DNA of 64,000 nucleotides from an uncultured bacterium (GTDB lineage: Bacteria > Actinomycetota > Coriobacteriia > Coriobacteriales > Eggerthellaceae): NCBI GenBank assembly GCA_905215325.1, contig CAJMPP010000002.1:25242-89241 (forward strand), given 5' to 3'. The notes beneath the pieces were generated by a model. That model searched no databases. It had not been told where the DNA came from and worked only from the letters and a program-made list of their open reading frames with translations. Below, piece after piece: positions 1-9,169 of this stretch. The translations under genes were made by a program, and so were the position numbers. The stretch's first letter is position 1. Every line of letters starts with the position of its first letter.

Positions 1-929
1 TGCTTGAGGCCCTCGGAGAAGTCGTTGTGCGCCGGGTGCCAGCCGAGCTCGGTCTGCAGCTTGGTGGGGTCGATGGCGTAGCGGCGGTCATGGCCGGGGC
101 GGTCCTTGACCCAATCGAAGTCGTCAGGGTCCTTTCCCATCATCTCCAGGATCATGCGTAGGACCGTGATGTTGTTCTTCTCGCCGTCGGCGCCGATCAG
201 GTAGGTCTCGCCCATGCGGCCCTTCGTGAGGATGGTCCACACGGCGCTCGAGTGGTCCTCGGTGTGGATCCAGTCGCGCACGTTCTCGCCCTTGCCGTAG
301 AGCTTGGGGCGCACGCCGTCGATGACGTTGGTGATCTGGCGCGGGATGAACTTCTCCACGTGCTGGTAGGGGCCGTAGTTGTTCGAGCAGTTCGAGATCG
401 TGGTGCGAAGCCCGTAGGTGCGGGTCCAGGCGCGCACGAGCATGTCCGAGGCCGCCTTGGTGGAGCTGTACGGGGAGCTGGGCTTGTAGGGCGTGGACTC
501 GGTGAAGCGCGCCGGGTCGTCGAGGGCCAGATCGCCGTAGACCTCGTCGGTGGAGACGTGGTGGTAGCGGATCCCGTGCTTGCGCACGGCCTCGAGCAGC
601 CGGAAGGTGCCCTCGACGTTGGTGCGCAGGAAGGGCTCGGGGTCTGCGATGGAGTTGTCGTTGTGGGACTCGGCGGCGTAGTGGACGATGGCGTCGTGGC
701 CGGGGACGATCTCATCCAGCAGCTCGGCGTCGCAGATGTCGCCGACCACGAGCTCCACGCGGTCGGCGGGCAGCCCCGCGATGTTCTCGCGGTTGCCAGC
801 GTAGGTCAGCTTGTCCAGCACGGTCACGTGAACCTCGGGGTGCTCCCGCACCACATGGTGCACGAAGTTGCTGCCGATGAAGCCGCAGCCACCCGTGACG
901 ATGATGTTGTGGGGCTCGAAATCAGTCAT
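1..929 (-). CDS. rfbB: dTDP-glucose 4,6-dehydratase, 3' end cut by window edge
   Basis: It converts dTDP-glucose to dTDP-4-keto-6-deoxyglucose, the second step of dTDP-L-rhamnose synthesis, in the cytoplasm. About 309 codons are present out of the usual 330-350, so only the C-terminus is missing. An N-terminal Rossmann motif TGGCGFIGSNF, the catalytic segment STDEVYGD and the short-chain dehydrogenase pair YSSTK are visible. The ATG is one base after the rfbA stop, which fits translational coupling. It is the last gene visible of the long polysaccharide operon. The remaining rhamnose genes (epimerase, reductase) are not in the window and may follow beyond position 1. Confidence 0.95.
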   Translation of the reverse strand, partial: MTDFEPHNIIVTGGCGFIGSNFVHHVVREHPEVHVTVLDKLTYAGNRENIAGLPADRVELVVGDICDAELLDEIVPGHDAIVHYAAESHNDNSIADPEPFLRTNVEGTFRLLEAVRKHGIRYHHVSTDEVYGDLALDDPARFTESTPYKPSSPYSSTKAASDMLVRAWTRTYGLRTTISNCSNNYGPYQHVEKFIPRQITNVIDGVRPKLYGKGENVRDWIHTEDHSSAVWTILTKGRMGETYLIGADGEKNNITVLRMILEMMGKDPDDFDWVKDRPGHDRRYAIDPTKLQTELGWHPAHNDFSEGLK

Positions 930-930
930 G

Positions 931-1818
931 TCAGTCCCTTTCGGCCTCGTCGGCTACGCTCAAGAGGTACTTCCCGTAAGCAGTCTTCTTCAAGGACTCG
1001 CCAAGCTTACGGAGCTCAACCCCATCGATGAATCCGCGACGGTACGCAATCTCCTCAAGGCAAGCTATGTAATAACCCTGGCGGCTTTGCACTGCCTCAA
1101 CATACTCAGCGGCCTTCAAAAGCCCTTCCGGCGTGCCCGTATCCAACCAAGCCATGCCACGGCCCATCAGCTCCACGGAAAGCTGGCCGCGTTCCAGGTA
1201 TGCGTTATTCACGCTCGTGATTTCCAGCTCACCGCGCGCACTCGGCTTTACGTCGGCGGAAATATCGCTCACCTGACCGTCGTAGAAATAAAGGCCCGGT
1301 ACGGCATAGTTGCTCTTGGGCTGCGCGGGTTTCTCCTCGATGCCAACGACGCGGCGGTTTTCGTCGAACTCCACCACACCAAAAGCACGTGGGTCCTGCA
1401 CCGGATAACCGAAGACGACAGCGCCACCTTCGGCCTCAACTTTGGCCTTAGCGCGATTCAGCACACGCGTCAGATCCTGACCATGGAACATGTTGTCACC
1501 AAGCACGAGGGCACATGGCTCACCCGCCAAAAAGTCGCGCCCAATAGTGAACGCCTCGGCCAGTCCACGCGGCTCAGCCTGCTCGGCATACTCAAGGCGC
1601 ATACCCAACTCAGTGCCGTCGCCCAAAAGCTCGCGAAACGCCGGCAAATCGCGCGGCGTCGAAATCACGAGTACTTCGCGAATTCCCGCAAGCATCAGCA
1701 CGCTCAGCGGATAGTAAACCAATGGCTTATCATAAATCGGTAACAACTGCTTACTTACCGCCTTAGTTATAGGATGCAGACGAGTCCCAGACCCACCCGC
1801 AAGGATTATGCCCTTCAT
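931..1818 (-). CDS. rfbA: glucose-1-phosphate thymidylyltransferase
   Basis: This enzyme joins dTTP and glucose-1-phosphate to give dTDP-glucose, the first step of dTDP-rhamnose synthesis. The 295-residue protein is full length for the family. It begins with the nucleotide-binding motif GGSGTRLHP and contains the substrate-loop segment EEKPAQPKSNYAV. An AGGGG ribosome-binding site lies a few bases before the ATG. It directly precedes rfbB with a one-base gap, so rhamnose is a likely component of the polymer made by this operon. Confidence 0.96.
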   Translation of the reverse strand: MKGIILAGGSGTRLHPITKAVSKQLLPIYDKPLVYYPLSVLMLAGIREVLVISTPRDLPAFRELLGDGTELGMRLEYAEQAEPRGLAEAFTIGRDFLAGEPCALVLGDNMFHGQDLTRVLNRAKAKVEAEGGAVVFGYPVQDPRAFGVVEFDENRRVVGIEEKPAQPKSNYAVPGLYFYDGQVSDISADVKPSARGELEITSVNNAYLERGQLSVELMGRGMAWLDTGTPEGLLKAAEYVEAVQSRQGYYIACLEEIAYRRGFIDGVELRKLGESLKKTAYGKYLLSVADEAERD

Positions 1819-1856
1819 ACTACCCCTATCGTTAGCGGCCCCGACACCCTCGGAGC

Positions 1857-2967
1857 CTAGGCGAACTCGATAAGATCTTCGAATCTCTTCCTCAGGCCGA
1901 CCTTATCGGCAAACTGCATGACGAACTGCCCTTGGGCGTTGCCCTCGACCACGTCCCAACCGTCGTCGGTGTAAGCGAGGTCCCAGCCCACGTATCTGCA
2001 CTCGGGAACCAAGCGCATAAGTCTCTCCACGAGGTCGAGCGCGCCCTCCCAGTCGGGAAGGCACGAGCCCTTAATCGCGATGCCCGTGTCCGGGTGCAGC
2101 GGATATCTCCCGCCGTCCTCGTCGAAACCATCAGTAGAGAGCACGCCAGTCGCGGCGTCGACGTTGGCGAAGATGCCGCCTGCACCGGCGTTGTCGACCA
2201 CCGATGCTCCCCTGCCCATGCGGAAGAACGGCGTAATCACGTGCACCCCGTCGCGGCACATAACGCACGGCACCCTAACCGTGTTTAGCGACTCGGGATG
2301 GAATGCCGCCGTCTCGGCGGACTGGGGGATTCGCTCCTCGATTAGGGCCCCGCCCTCCGGCACGACCGAGAGGAGCGCACCAGCATCGACGCAGCCCTTC
2401 CTGATCAGGGTCACGCCCCTGCCGCAGCATTCCGAAAGCGGCTTCAGCATGACGTCGCCGTGCTCAACGAGGAATTTATCAACAAATTTACGTTGATATC
2501 CCCCCCCCCGAATCTATTGCGAGGAAGTCTCGTTTGACATAGGGCCTCAGCCGCTCAAGCGTCGCGGCCTTGTTGTTCAGGAGCATGCGCCCCTCAGGCG
2601 CGTTGAGGCGCGCATAATACTCGTAGCGCACCTTGTCCGAGATGTACTCCTCGCGCTCCTCGACGCTCTTGCCCCTAAGGTCCAGAAGAAAGTACTCCTC
2701 GAAGGCGAAGCCGAAGCGGTGCAGCGAGTAAATCATGTCCTCTACCAACTCGCGCCGCTCGTCGCCCTCGGCCACAACCCCAAACCTCTCGAGAACTCGG
2801 TCGATGAAGGTGAGGCCCGCCGCATAGTATTCAGCGTCGTTATCACGGTAGTAAGCGACGTATGCGTTCCTGCCCTCCAGCGTGGCGTCGGCAAGGGCGG
2901 CGAGGCGCCTCTCCTCTTCAGAATCTATCTTCCAGCAGGCTATCCCGTACTTGTTCTTCTTAATCAC
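1857..2967 (-). pseudogene. sugar-transfer-associated ATP-grasp protein, split by a frameshift at a G10 tract
   Basis: Two open frames form one gene. The N-terminal half (2488-2967, GTG start) runs into a stop just after a run of ten G on the coding strand. The C-terminal half (from about 2450 down to the TAG at 1857) is in another frame. Removing one G gives an uninterrupted frame of 369 codons with no internal stop, reading DSGGGYQRKFVDKF across the junction. The restored protein resembles the sugar-transfer-associated ATP-grasp family, with KPLSECCGRGV as a nucleotide-binding segment and EGNAQGQF near the C-terminal metal site. The gene is either off by slipped-strand phase variation, decayed, or affected by a homopolymer sequencing error. 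It follows the ornithine cyclodeaminase-like gene by 29 bases. Confidence 0.75.
2500..2509. repeat. homopolymeric C10/G10 tract inside a coding region
   Basis: Ten consecutive C on the plus strand (G on the coding strand) lie at the exact point where the ATP-grasp reading frame breaks. Nine G would restore the frame. Tracts of this length are prone to slippage in replication and also to sequencing error. Confidence 0.95.
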
Positions 2968-2996
2968 TCGTGCACAACCTTTCGAAAAGTCGGGCG

Positions 2997-4004
2997 CTAT
3001 GCCCCGAAGTCGAGCATCTTTCCCAGACGCTGCGCCCTCGCTCTCTCAAGCAGCCACGCCGCCACGCAGACATCGGCAAACGACAGGCCTATGGCATTGA
3101 AATAGATAAAGTGATCATCTGAAACACGCCCAGGCTTCCCGCCTATCACCACCTCGTGCAGGTCGGCGTTCACGTCCTCGTCGCCCAACAAACCCTCCAT
3201 GTACATTCGGGCTAGCGTAGGTGAACCGCGATGCTTGAGCGCATGCCAGTTGTCACACACAATCACGTCAGCCTTCTTGGCCACCGCGTACTCATCCTCC
3301 CAGCCGCCCACATGGCAGTAGAGAGCCCCGCCGTCAATCCAGTCGGCCTTCAGCATGGGCGCCTGCCCGCTGATAGCGGTGACGACGGTGTCCGCGCCCC
3401 TCACAGCGGTAGCCATGTCCGACCCGAGCGACTCCGCGTCAATCCCCTCGGAGCGCAGAGCCCCGGCGAGCGCGTCGGCGTGAGAAGCCGTGCGGCCGGA
3501 GACCCGAACCTTCACGCCCGACCCTGCAGGCGCCAGCAGCCTGGCGTGGAAGGCGGCTTGCTCCCCGGTACCCACGAGGGCGACTGAGCGCACCTCGGAC
3601 TTGGCAAGGTAGCGCGAGGCCAGCGCGTCCACGGCCGCAGTACGCAACGCCGTAAGCATCGAAGCGTCCATCGCGGCGACGGTCGAGCCGTCCTCGATGC
3701 CAGAGAGAAGCATCACCCCTCCCACGTTACGCATGCCGCGCAAGCTCGGGTTCTCGGGAAACACCGACACCCACTTCACGCCGGCCAATCCCAACCCACG
3801 CACGGTCGAAGGCATGCAGTTGATGCGGTCCTGAGTTTTCTCGTCGAACACCTGAGAAGCCTTTTCGGGCAGAATCACCCTGCCCGCCGCGTACTCACGG
3901 AAACCGAACTCCACTGCATCGACAAGGCCCTCTACGTCGCCATCCCACGCCCGTTTGAGCTCGGAGCGCGACAGCAGCAGCGTCTCTTGGCCGGAATCGT
4001 TCAT
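2997..4004 (-). CDS. ornithine cyclodeaminase / mu-crystallin family dehydrogenase
   Basis: The protein (335 residues) has the two-part fold of this family: an N-terminal substrate domain with the conserved lysine in AGVKWVSVFP, and a central NAD(P)-binding Rossmann segment VALVGTGEQAAFHARLL. Known members make L-proline from ornithine, reduce imino acids, or build unusual amino acids, as SbnB does in staphyloferrin B synthesis. The substrate cannot be assigned here. It starts behind a strong AGGAGG site. It sits between ATP-grasp genes in a polysaccharide operon, so I infer that it supplies or modifies an amino acid used to decorate the glycan. Confidence 0.85.
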   Translation of the reverse strand: MNDSGQETLLLSRSELKRAWDGDVEGLVDAVEFGFREYAAGRVILPEKASQVFDEKTQDRINCMPSTVRGLGLAGVKWVSVFPENPSLRGMRNVGGVMLLSGIEDGSTVAAMDASMLTALRTAAVDALASRYLAKSEVRSVALVGTGEQAAFHARLLAPAGSGVKVRVSGRTASHADALAGALRSEGIDAESLGSDMATAVRGADTVVTAISGQAPMLKADWIDGGALYCHVGGWEDEYAVAKKADVIVCDNWHALKHRGSPTLARMYMEGLLGDEDVNADLHEVVIGGKPGRVSDDHFIYFNAIGLSFADVCVAAWLLERARAQRLGKMLDFGA

Positions 4005-4013
4005 ACTGACCTC

Positions 4014-5291
4014 CTAAACCTGACTCGAGAGGAACGCAGGGTATCCCGCAGGATCGCTAGGGTCGAACAAGCTGAACAGCATCTCGTTTCCTTTGGCATC
4101 CCTCACCGACAACGTTTCAAGCGCCTTGCGCATGGCATCTACCAGTTGTAACGCGCTCGCTGCCTTGAAGTGCAGGTACGCAAACACCTGCTGAGCTGAA
4201 CCCCAGTCGGCGATTTCGTCGCCGGCGCCGTGCACAACGGTCGCCGCCACGAAGCGCGGATCTCGCGAGAGATCCTCTAGGCCTTCCACGCCCACGACCT
4301 TGCCGGCACGCAGATGCGTCGGGAATATCGCGTAGCGCAGGCCCTCGCAAGACGCAGGCTCGTCCAGCTCGCAGCCTTCGCCCGTGCACGCCGCGTACAG
4401 CGCTGCCATCTGATCCACACCGGAAAGCTGCCCCACCATCAGGTTGGTCATCGACCCACCGAAGCGCAGACCAGCCTCGTTGAACACGAACTCACTGCCG
4501 CGGTAGAACGCTTCTATCCAGAGCGGCGCCTCGCGAATACCCAGCGATTCCACCATCGCCCTGCACTTCGCGTCCACCTCAACGAGGTACTGTGCCTGAT
4601 GTACCGAGGGGGCCACCTGCAGCGCCATAATCGGCGCGCCCTTTGAGCCCATCTGCTCGGAGTGCTTGTCGGCCATCCCGCAGAAGAGAGCCTTCCCATC
4701 ATGGACGGTGTAATGGATGATGACCGCCTCGCCCTGCACGAGCTCCTCCACCAGCGCCGTGCCCGTGGGCGAGAACTCGCGCGCCTTGACAAGCGCGGCG
4801 TCGAAGGCCTCGGGGGCAAAGCACTTCGTAAAACCCCTGCTGCCACTGCCGTCGGCGGGCTTGACCGCCACCGGGAACTCGACATGTGTCGCATCGACGG
4901 GATCGAATTCCCGCGCTACGGCTATACCGAACTCCCGGCACAGCCGCTTGAAGGCTGGCTTGTCCTCGAACGCCCCCCACTGAGCCCGAGTGCACCAGAA
5001 GGGCAGTCCCAGCGCACCCGCCAGCTCCATGCCGCGCTCGATGTTGAACTCGTGTACACCGGCCATCACCGCGTCCACGCCAGCCTTCCGAGACTTCTCC
5101 GCCAGCAGGCTCACGTCAGCCGTGCTCACGTCCCACGCTTCGTCAGCCAGGCGCTTCGCCGGCGACTGGTCGGCAGGAAGGTAGTCAGCCACAACAAGCC
5201 TGTCTCCCCTGTCCTTGACATATCTCGCAATCTCGACGGAGCCGATGGGCTTGCCGCCCAGAAGGAGCACCGTGTGATTTCCATACGCCAT
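4014..5291 (-). CDS. ATP-grasp carboxylate-amine ligase-like protein
   Basis: The 425-residue protein has the order typical of ATP-grasp ligases: an N-terminal pre-ATP-grasp segment (HTVLLLGGKPIGSVEIARYV), the nucleotide-binding segment FPVAVKPADGSGSRGF, the VEELVQGEAV strand, and the metal-binding region EFVFNEAGLRFGGS. Such enzymes form amide bonds through acyl-phosphates. The start at 5291 is chosen because a GAGGGTGA site precedes it and it leaves two bases after the upstream stop; a longer in-frame start would overlap that gene. It is a distant paralog of the next gene upstream. The substrates are unknown. Confidence 0.85.
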   Translation of the reverse strand: MAYGNHTVLLLGGKPIGSVEIARYVKDRGDRLVVADYLPADQSPAKRLADEAWDVSTADVSLLAEKSRKAGVDAVMAGVHEFNIERGMELAGALGLPFWCTRAQWGAFEDKPAFKRLCREFGIAVAREFDPVDATHVEFPVAVKPADGSGSRGFTKCFAPEAFDAALVKAREFSPTGTALVEELVQGEAVIIHYTVHDGKALFCGMADKHSEQMGSKGAPIMALQVAPSVHQAQYLVEVDAKCRAMVESLGIREAPLWIEAFYRGSEFVFNEAGLRFGGSMTNLMVGQLSGVDQMAALYAACTGEGCELDEPASCEGLRYAIFPTHLRAGKVVGVEGLEDLSRDPRFVAATVVHGAGDEIADWGSAQQVFAYLHFKAASALQLVDAMRKALETLSVRDAKGNEMLFSLFDPSDPAGYPAFLSSQV

Positions 5292-5293
5292 GC

Positions 5294-6505
5294 TTAAATC
5301 ACCCTCGCCCTCATGGACTCGCCGGGGTTCGCGCAAAACTCATTAAGCTCTTCTTGCGAATCGAACCTCATAAAAACGGACCCGAACGCGTGATTGGCGG
5401 CGCTGAAGGCCTCCACCTTCTGCCCAGGCTCCACCCACAGCTGTTCTTCGGCCACGTGCGCCTCCCTGAAACCGGGCGTGTACTCCATGCCGGCGAAGGC
5501 GCCGTCGTGGTCGGAGTGCAGCATCTGCTGATACCAAAAGCCATCGTAGGCGGGCATGGGCAGATCGCCCACAGGCTCGCCCAGCGCGGCCTTCACGGCC
5601 GCCGTCACCAAATCGGTCTTGCCAGCGGTGGCATGCTTGAGCATCTCGCACAAGCGGTTGCCGCCGCCGCGCGGGGAACTCTCCATAATGTAGGCCTTCC
5701 CGTCGGTCGCCACGCGGGTCTCGATGTTGAACACGCCGTCGCGAAGCCCCAGAAGGTCCGCCAGGCGCTGCAGCTCGCTTACGAGCTCCTTTTGGGCCCA
5801 GGCAGGCAAACTGGCCGGCATCGTATAGGCCGCCGGCGTGTAGGGGTTGGGCACCGCGGGGTCGAAAAGCTGCGAGGTAAAGCTCACGCAGGTAAACTTG
5901 CCATCCGAAACAAACCCGTCCGCGTCGGAGGAGTCGCCCTGCTTTTCCAAGAACTGCTCCACAATACAGCGTCCACCGCGAGAGAACTCCAGAGCATATT
6001 CCACGGCCTCGCGCAGCCCCTCGGGTCCGTCCACGCGCGAACACCCCTTGCTACCCGCGGCGTCTACGGGCTTGGCTATGACGGGATACGCGATGGAGTC
6101 TGCCTCAGCCATCGCCTCGTCAGCGCTATGGAAGATGCGCAGCTCCGGGCAATTGAACCCATGGTCGCGCAGGAACGCGCGGTAGCGCTCCTTGTCCTGC
6201 AGGATGGAAACCGCCTCATAGGACCCCTGAAACGGCAGGCCTAATTTCTCAGCCGCGTAGGAGGCAGCCACCACGCCAGGATCTGCGGCAAACGACATGA
6301 TGCCATCTGCCTTGCACTCGCGCGCGACAGCCAACACCGCCTCGCTATCTATGATGCTGGCATTAATGTAGTCGTCGGAATACGCATGAGCGTAGTTGTG
6401 CGGCAGATAGTCGCAGGTCACCACTTTGGCACCTAACTCGTGAGCCGCGTCAATGACGGGTAGCGCGTAGCGTGCCCCGCCCAGTAGCAAAAGCGTCTTG
6501 CTCAT
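5294..6505 (-). CDS. ATP-grasp domain protein (carbamoyl-phosphate-synthase-like)
   Basis: The 403-residue protein opens with SKTLLLLGGARYALPVIDAA, a pre-ATP-grasp fold start. It carries the ATP-grasp segment YPVIAKPVDAAGSKGCSRV, the IVEQFLEKQGDSSDADGFV strand, and ESSPRGGGNRLCE in the metal and phosphate region. It overlaps the aminotransferase stop by an ATGA junction. That start was preferred over the ATG two codons upstream because GGAAAGGA has proper spacing only to it. With its neighbour it forms a tandem ligase pair directly behind a sugar aminotransferase. I infer attachment of an amino acid or other acid to an amino sugar or uronic acid. No exact substrate can be read from sequence. 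Confidence 0.85.
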   Translation of the reverse strand: MSKTLLLLGGARYALPVIDAAHELGAKVVTCDYLPHNYAHAYSDDYINASIIDSEAVLAVARECKADGIMSFAADPGVVAASYAAEKLGLPFQGSYEAVSILQDKERYRAFLRDHGFNCPELRIFHSADEAMAEADSIAYPVIAKPVDAAGSKGCSRVDGPEGLREAVEYALEFSRGGRCIVEQFLEKQGDSSDADGFVSDGKFTCVSFTSQLFDPAVPNPYTPAAYTMPASLPAWAQKELVSELQRLADLLGLRDGVFNIETRVATDGKAYIMESSPRGGGNRLCEMLKHATAGKTDLVTAAVKAALGEPVGDLPMPAYDGFWYQQMLHSDHDGAFAGMEYTPGFREAHVAEEQLWVEPGQKVEAFSAANHAFGSVFMRFDSQEELNEFCANPGESMRARVI

Positions 6506-7641
6506 CGGCATTCCTTTCCAGTCGAGAGGATAACGTCGCAGATTCGGTCAACATCCTCGAGCGCCAGATCCGCATACATAGGGAGGGTCAACACCTGGCT
6601 GGCGGCCTTCTTGGCCACAGGCGTGCGGTCGCTCGAGTACACGCTGCGATAGCACGCAAAGTCACTGACCAGCGGGTAAAAGTACTTGCGAGCCCCCACG
6701 CCCACCGTGTCCAACGTATTGAATACGTCGTCACGCGCGGCGCCGAAGGTTTCAGGGTCGAACAGCACCGGCAGATAGGCATAATTATGCCTCACGCCCT
6801 CGCCAGGCTCGAACACCGTCACGCCTGGCGCGCCCTCCAAGCGTTCCCAGTAGCGCTCGGCGACGGCCTTGCGCTTGGCAATCTCTGCGTCCAGGTGCCT
6901 CAGGTTGCACACGCCCATCGCTGCGCAGAACTCGTTCATCTTGGCGTTGCCGCCTACATACTCCACGTCCTCGGGTCCCGTGATGCCGAAGTTCTTCCAT
7001 TGGTTCAGCAACGGGTACAGTGCCTCGTCCCTGAAGCACACCGCTCCACCCTCAATGGTGTTAAACACCTTGGTGGCGTGAAAGCTGAACATTGCCGCAT
7101 CGCCGAAGGCTGCGGCGCTCTTCCAAGCTCCGCCTTCGCACTCGCGTTCCACGCCGAACGCGTGGGCCGCATCATAGATGACCTTCAAACCATGTTTGTC
7201 CGCGATTTCCTTGATAGCATCCACATCGCATAGGTTTCCGTACACGTGCACGGGCACGATAGCGCAGGTGCGCGGCGTAATCATCCTCTCAATCGACTCG
7301 GGGTCGAGCGTCAAGTTGCCCGACACCACGTCCGCAAACACCGGCGTCAGCCCCTTACGCACGATGGCGTGAGCAGTCGAGGCAAACGTGAACGGCGTGG
7401 TTATCACCTCGCCGCCGGCAGGAAGGGCCATTGCCTCCAGAATGCACTCCAGAGCGTTGTGCCCATTGGTGAACAGCGCGAGGTTAGAAATCCCCAAGCG
7501 CTCCTTCAGCTCGGCCTCCAGCTTCTTGTGCTCCACGCCCATGTTGGTGAGCCAGCGGCTCTCCCAAAGAGGTGCTATCTCCTCGACGTACTCGTCCAAT
7601 GTTGGCATCGACGAACGCGTCACCAGTATGCGGTCGGACAT
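6502..7641 (-). CDS. DegT/DnrJ/EryC1/StrS family aminotransferase
   Basis: A PLP-dependent enzyme of 379 residues that transaminates keto-sugars (usually nucleotide-linked) to amino sugars. It shows the family segments NGHNALECILEAM, TTPFTFASTAHAI, YDAAHAFG and the PLP-lysine region SFHATKVFNTIEGG. The start at 7641 (MSDRIL) has an AAGGGAAGG site; a longer frame to 7677 lacks one. It overlaps the following ATP-grasp gene by four bases, which suggests coupled production of the amino sugar and the ligases that may act on it. Confidence 0.92.
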   Translation of the reverse strand: MSDRILVTRSSMPTLDEYVEEIAPLWESRWLTNMGVEHKKLEAELKERLGISNLALFTNGHNALECILEAMALPAGGEVITTPFTFASTAHAIVRKGLTPVFADVVSGNLTLDPESIERMITPRTCAIVPVHVYGNLCDVDAIKEIADKHGLKVIYDAAHAFGVERECEGGAWKSAAAFGDAAMFSFHATKVFNTIEGGAVCFRDEALYPLLNQWKNFGITGPEDVEYVGGNAKMNEFCAAMGVCNLRHLDAEIAKRKAVAERYWERLEGAPGVTVFEPGEGVRHNYAYLPVLFDPETFGAARDDVFNTLDTVGVGARKYFYPLVSDFACYRSVYSSDRTPVAKKAASQVLTLPMYADLALEDVDRICDVILSTGKECR

Positions 7642-7702
7642 GTCGCCTTCCCTTCTATCCAAGTCTTCGGTTTTCAAAGTGCGAAAATTTCAAATACAAT
7701 CC

Positions 7703-9169
7703 CTACACGTGCCCGCCCCTTCGCGAGTCAAGCATCTCCTTAAGGGTCGTCAACAGATACTCCAGCGACTCGACGCGGAAAAAAACCGCCAATCCCAAGT
7801 AAGCCACCGCCATGACAGCGATCTGCAGGAAGAAGACCACGACGTCCGGAAGCCCGACAAGTCCCACGGACCAAGCAAGCGCACCCGAGGTAACGGCCAG
7901 GCCAAACGACGGGAAGAGGTCGCGCACCTGCTCCATATATGAGTAGCCGATAATCCTGCGGTTGGGGAGTGCGTTCACGAAGGTGCCTACGATTCCAATG
8001 ACCATGGCCGTGGCAACAAGCACATAGACGTCACGGAAGACAAGCGCTCCTATTGCGAGGGCGGTGAGGCCTATGATCTTTTTCACGATTTCTAAAATAA
8101 GGTTGATTCCACTGTGTCCGAGTCCACTTATGACGGAGAGATTCGAGGAGTGGACGGGGAGCAGCGCGTACACAAAGCAGTACATCTGAAGGAAGGGCAC
8201 GACCTCGCCCCACTGATCGCCCAGAAGAAAGGGTATAAGGACGGGCGCAACGACGGCGAGAAGCATCATGGCCGGGAACACCACGAAGGCGGACGACTTC
8301 ATCGCCCTCCTCATGAGCCGCTTCGCCCTGGCCTTGTCGTTTTGGACGCGTGCGATAGACGACATCATCACTGGCTGGATGGCGCCGTCGAGCATGCCCC
8401 CCAACGCGGAGGGATACTTCTTACCCTGTGAAACGAGGCCAAGCTGCGCTGCAGAGAACTGCGCACCTATCACAAGATCGTAAAGGCTAAGGTAGGCCGT
8501 ATTCAGGACGCTGCACGCAAGGATTTTCCAGCCGAAGCGATACAGCACCGCCGCCCTCGCCCTGCTGAACTCCAGGGACGGGACCCAGCGAGTCTGCCAG
8601 AACAAGGAGGCGCAGTTGACCGCCTGGTAAGAGACCTGCTGCACAACGAGCGCCCACAGGCTCGCCCCAGCGGCCGCCGAGGCGATTCCAAGCACCGCCG
8701 AAACCACCACGGACCAGGTCGTCGCCACGAACACCCTCTTGAACTCAAGCGAGCGCTGCACGATTGCCACCTGGACCGAGTTATACGCGTTAAGCACCAT
8801 CATCAGCGAGAGCACACGCAAGGGCCACACCAGCTGCGATGCGGAATAGATTTCGGCGATTGCGGGCGCGGCGAAGAATATGCCTATCGAGATGACGAGG
8901 GACAGTGACAGGCTTATCCAGAACACGGTTGAATAGTCCGTCTCGTCGACGTCGGGGTTCTGTACGAGAGCAGCGCCCAACCCCGATTGAACGAAGACGT
9001 TACCGAGGTTCACGAATACGAGCATAATCGCTAAAAAGCCGAAATCCTCAGGCGACAGAAGCCTCGCCATAACAATCTGCACAAGCAGCAGCACCACCTG
9101 GTTGCCTGCACGCTCCAGGAACTTCCATATCAGGGACGTTATCGTCCTTTTCTTCAAATCATCGGCCAT
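7703..9169 (-). CDS. wzx: Wzx-type lipid-linked oligosaccharide flippase (MOP superfamily)
   Basis: A highly hydrophobic protein of 488 residues with roughly 12-14 predicted membrane helices and the N-terminal segment SLIWKFLERAGNQVVLLLVQ typical of polysaccharide flippases. It would move undecaprenyl-linked repeat units across the cytoplasmic membrane. Its ATG directly abuts the stop of the glycosyltransferase gene upstream (no gap). With the polymerase-like gene two positions upstream it defines a Wzx/Wzy-dependent assembly route. Confidence 0.9.
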   Translation of the reverse strand: MADDLKKRTITSLIWKFLERAGNQVVLLLVQIVMARLLSPEDFGFLAIMLVFVNLGNVFVQSGLGAALVQNPDVDETDYSTVFWISLSLSLVISIGIFFAAPAIAEIYSASQLVWPLRVLSLMMVLNAYNSVQVAIVQRSLEFKRVFVATTWSVVVSAVLGIASAAAGASLWALVVQQVSYQAVNCASLFWQTRWVPSLEFSRARAAVLYRFGWKILACSVLNTAYLSLYDLVIGAQFSAAQLGLVSQGKKYPSALGGMLDGAIQPVMMSSIARVQNDKARAKRLMRRAMKSSAFVVFPAMMLLAVVAPVLIPFLLGDQWGEVVPFLQMYCFVYALLPVHSSNLSVISGLGHSGINLILEIVKKIIGLTALAIGALVFRDVYVLVATAMVIGIVGTFVNALPNRRIIGYSYMEQVRDLFPSFGLAVTSGALAWSVGLVGLPDVVVFFLQIAVMAVAYLGLAVFFRVESLEYLLTTLKEMLDSRRGGHV

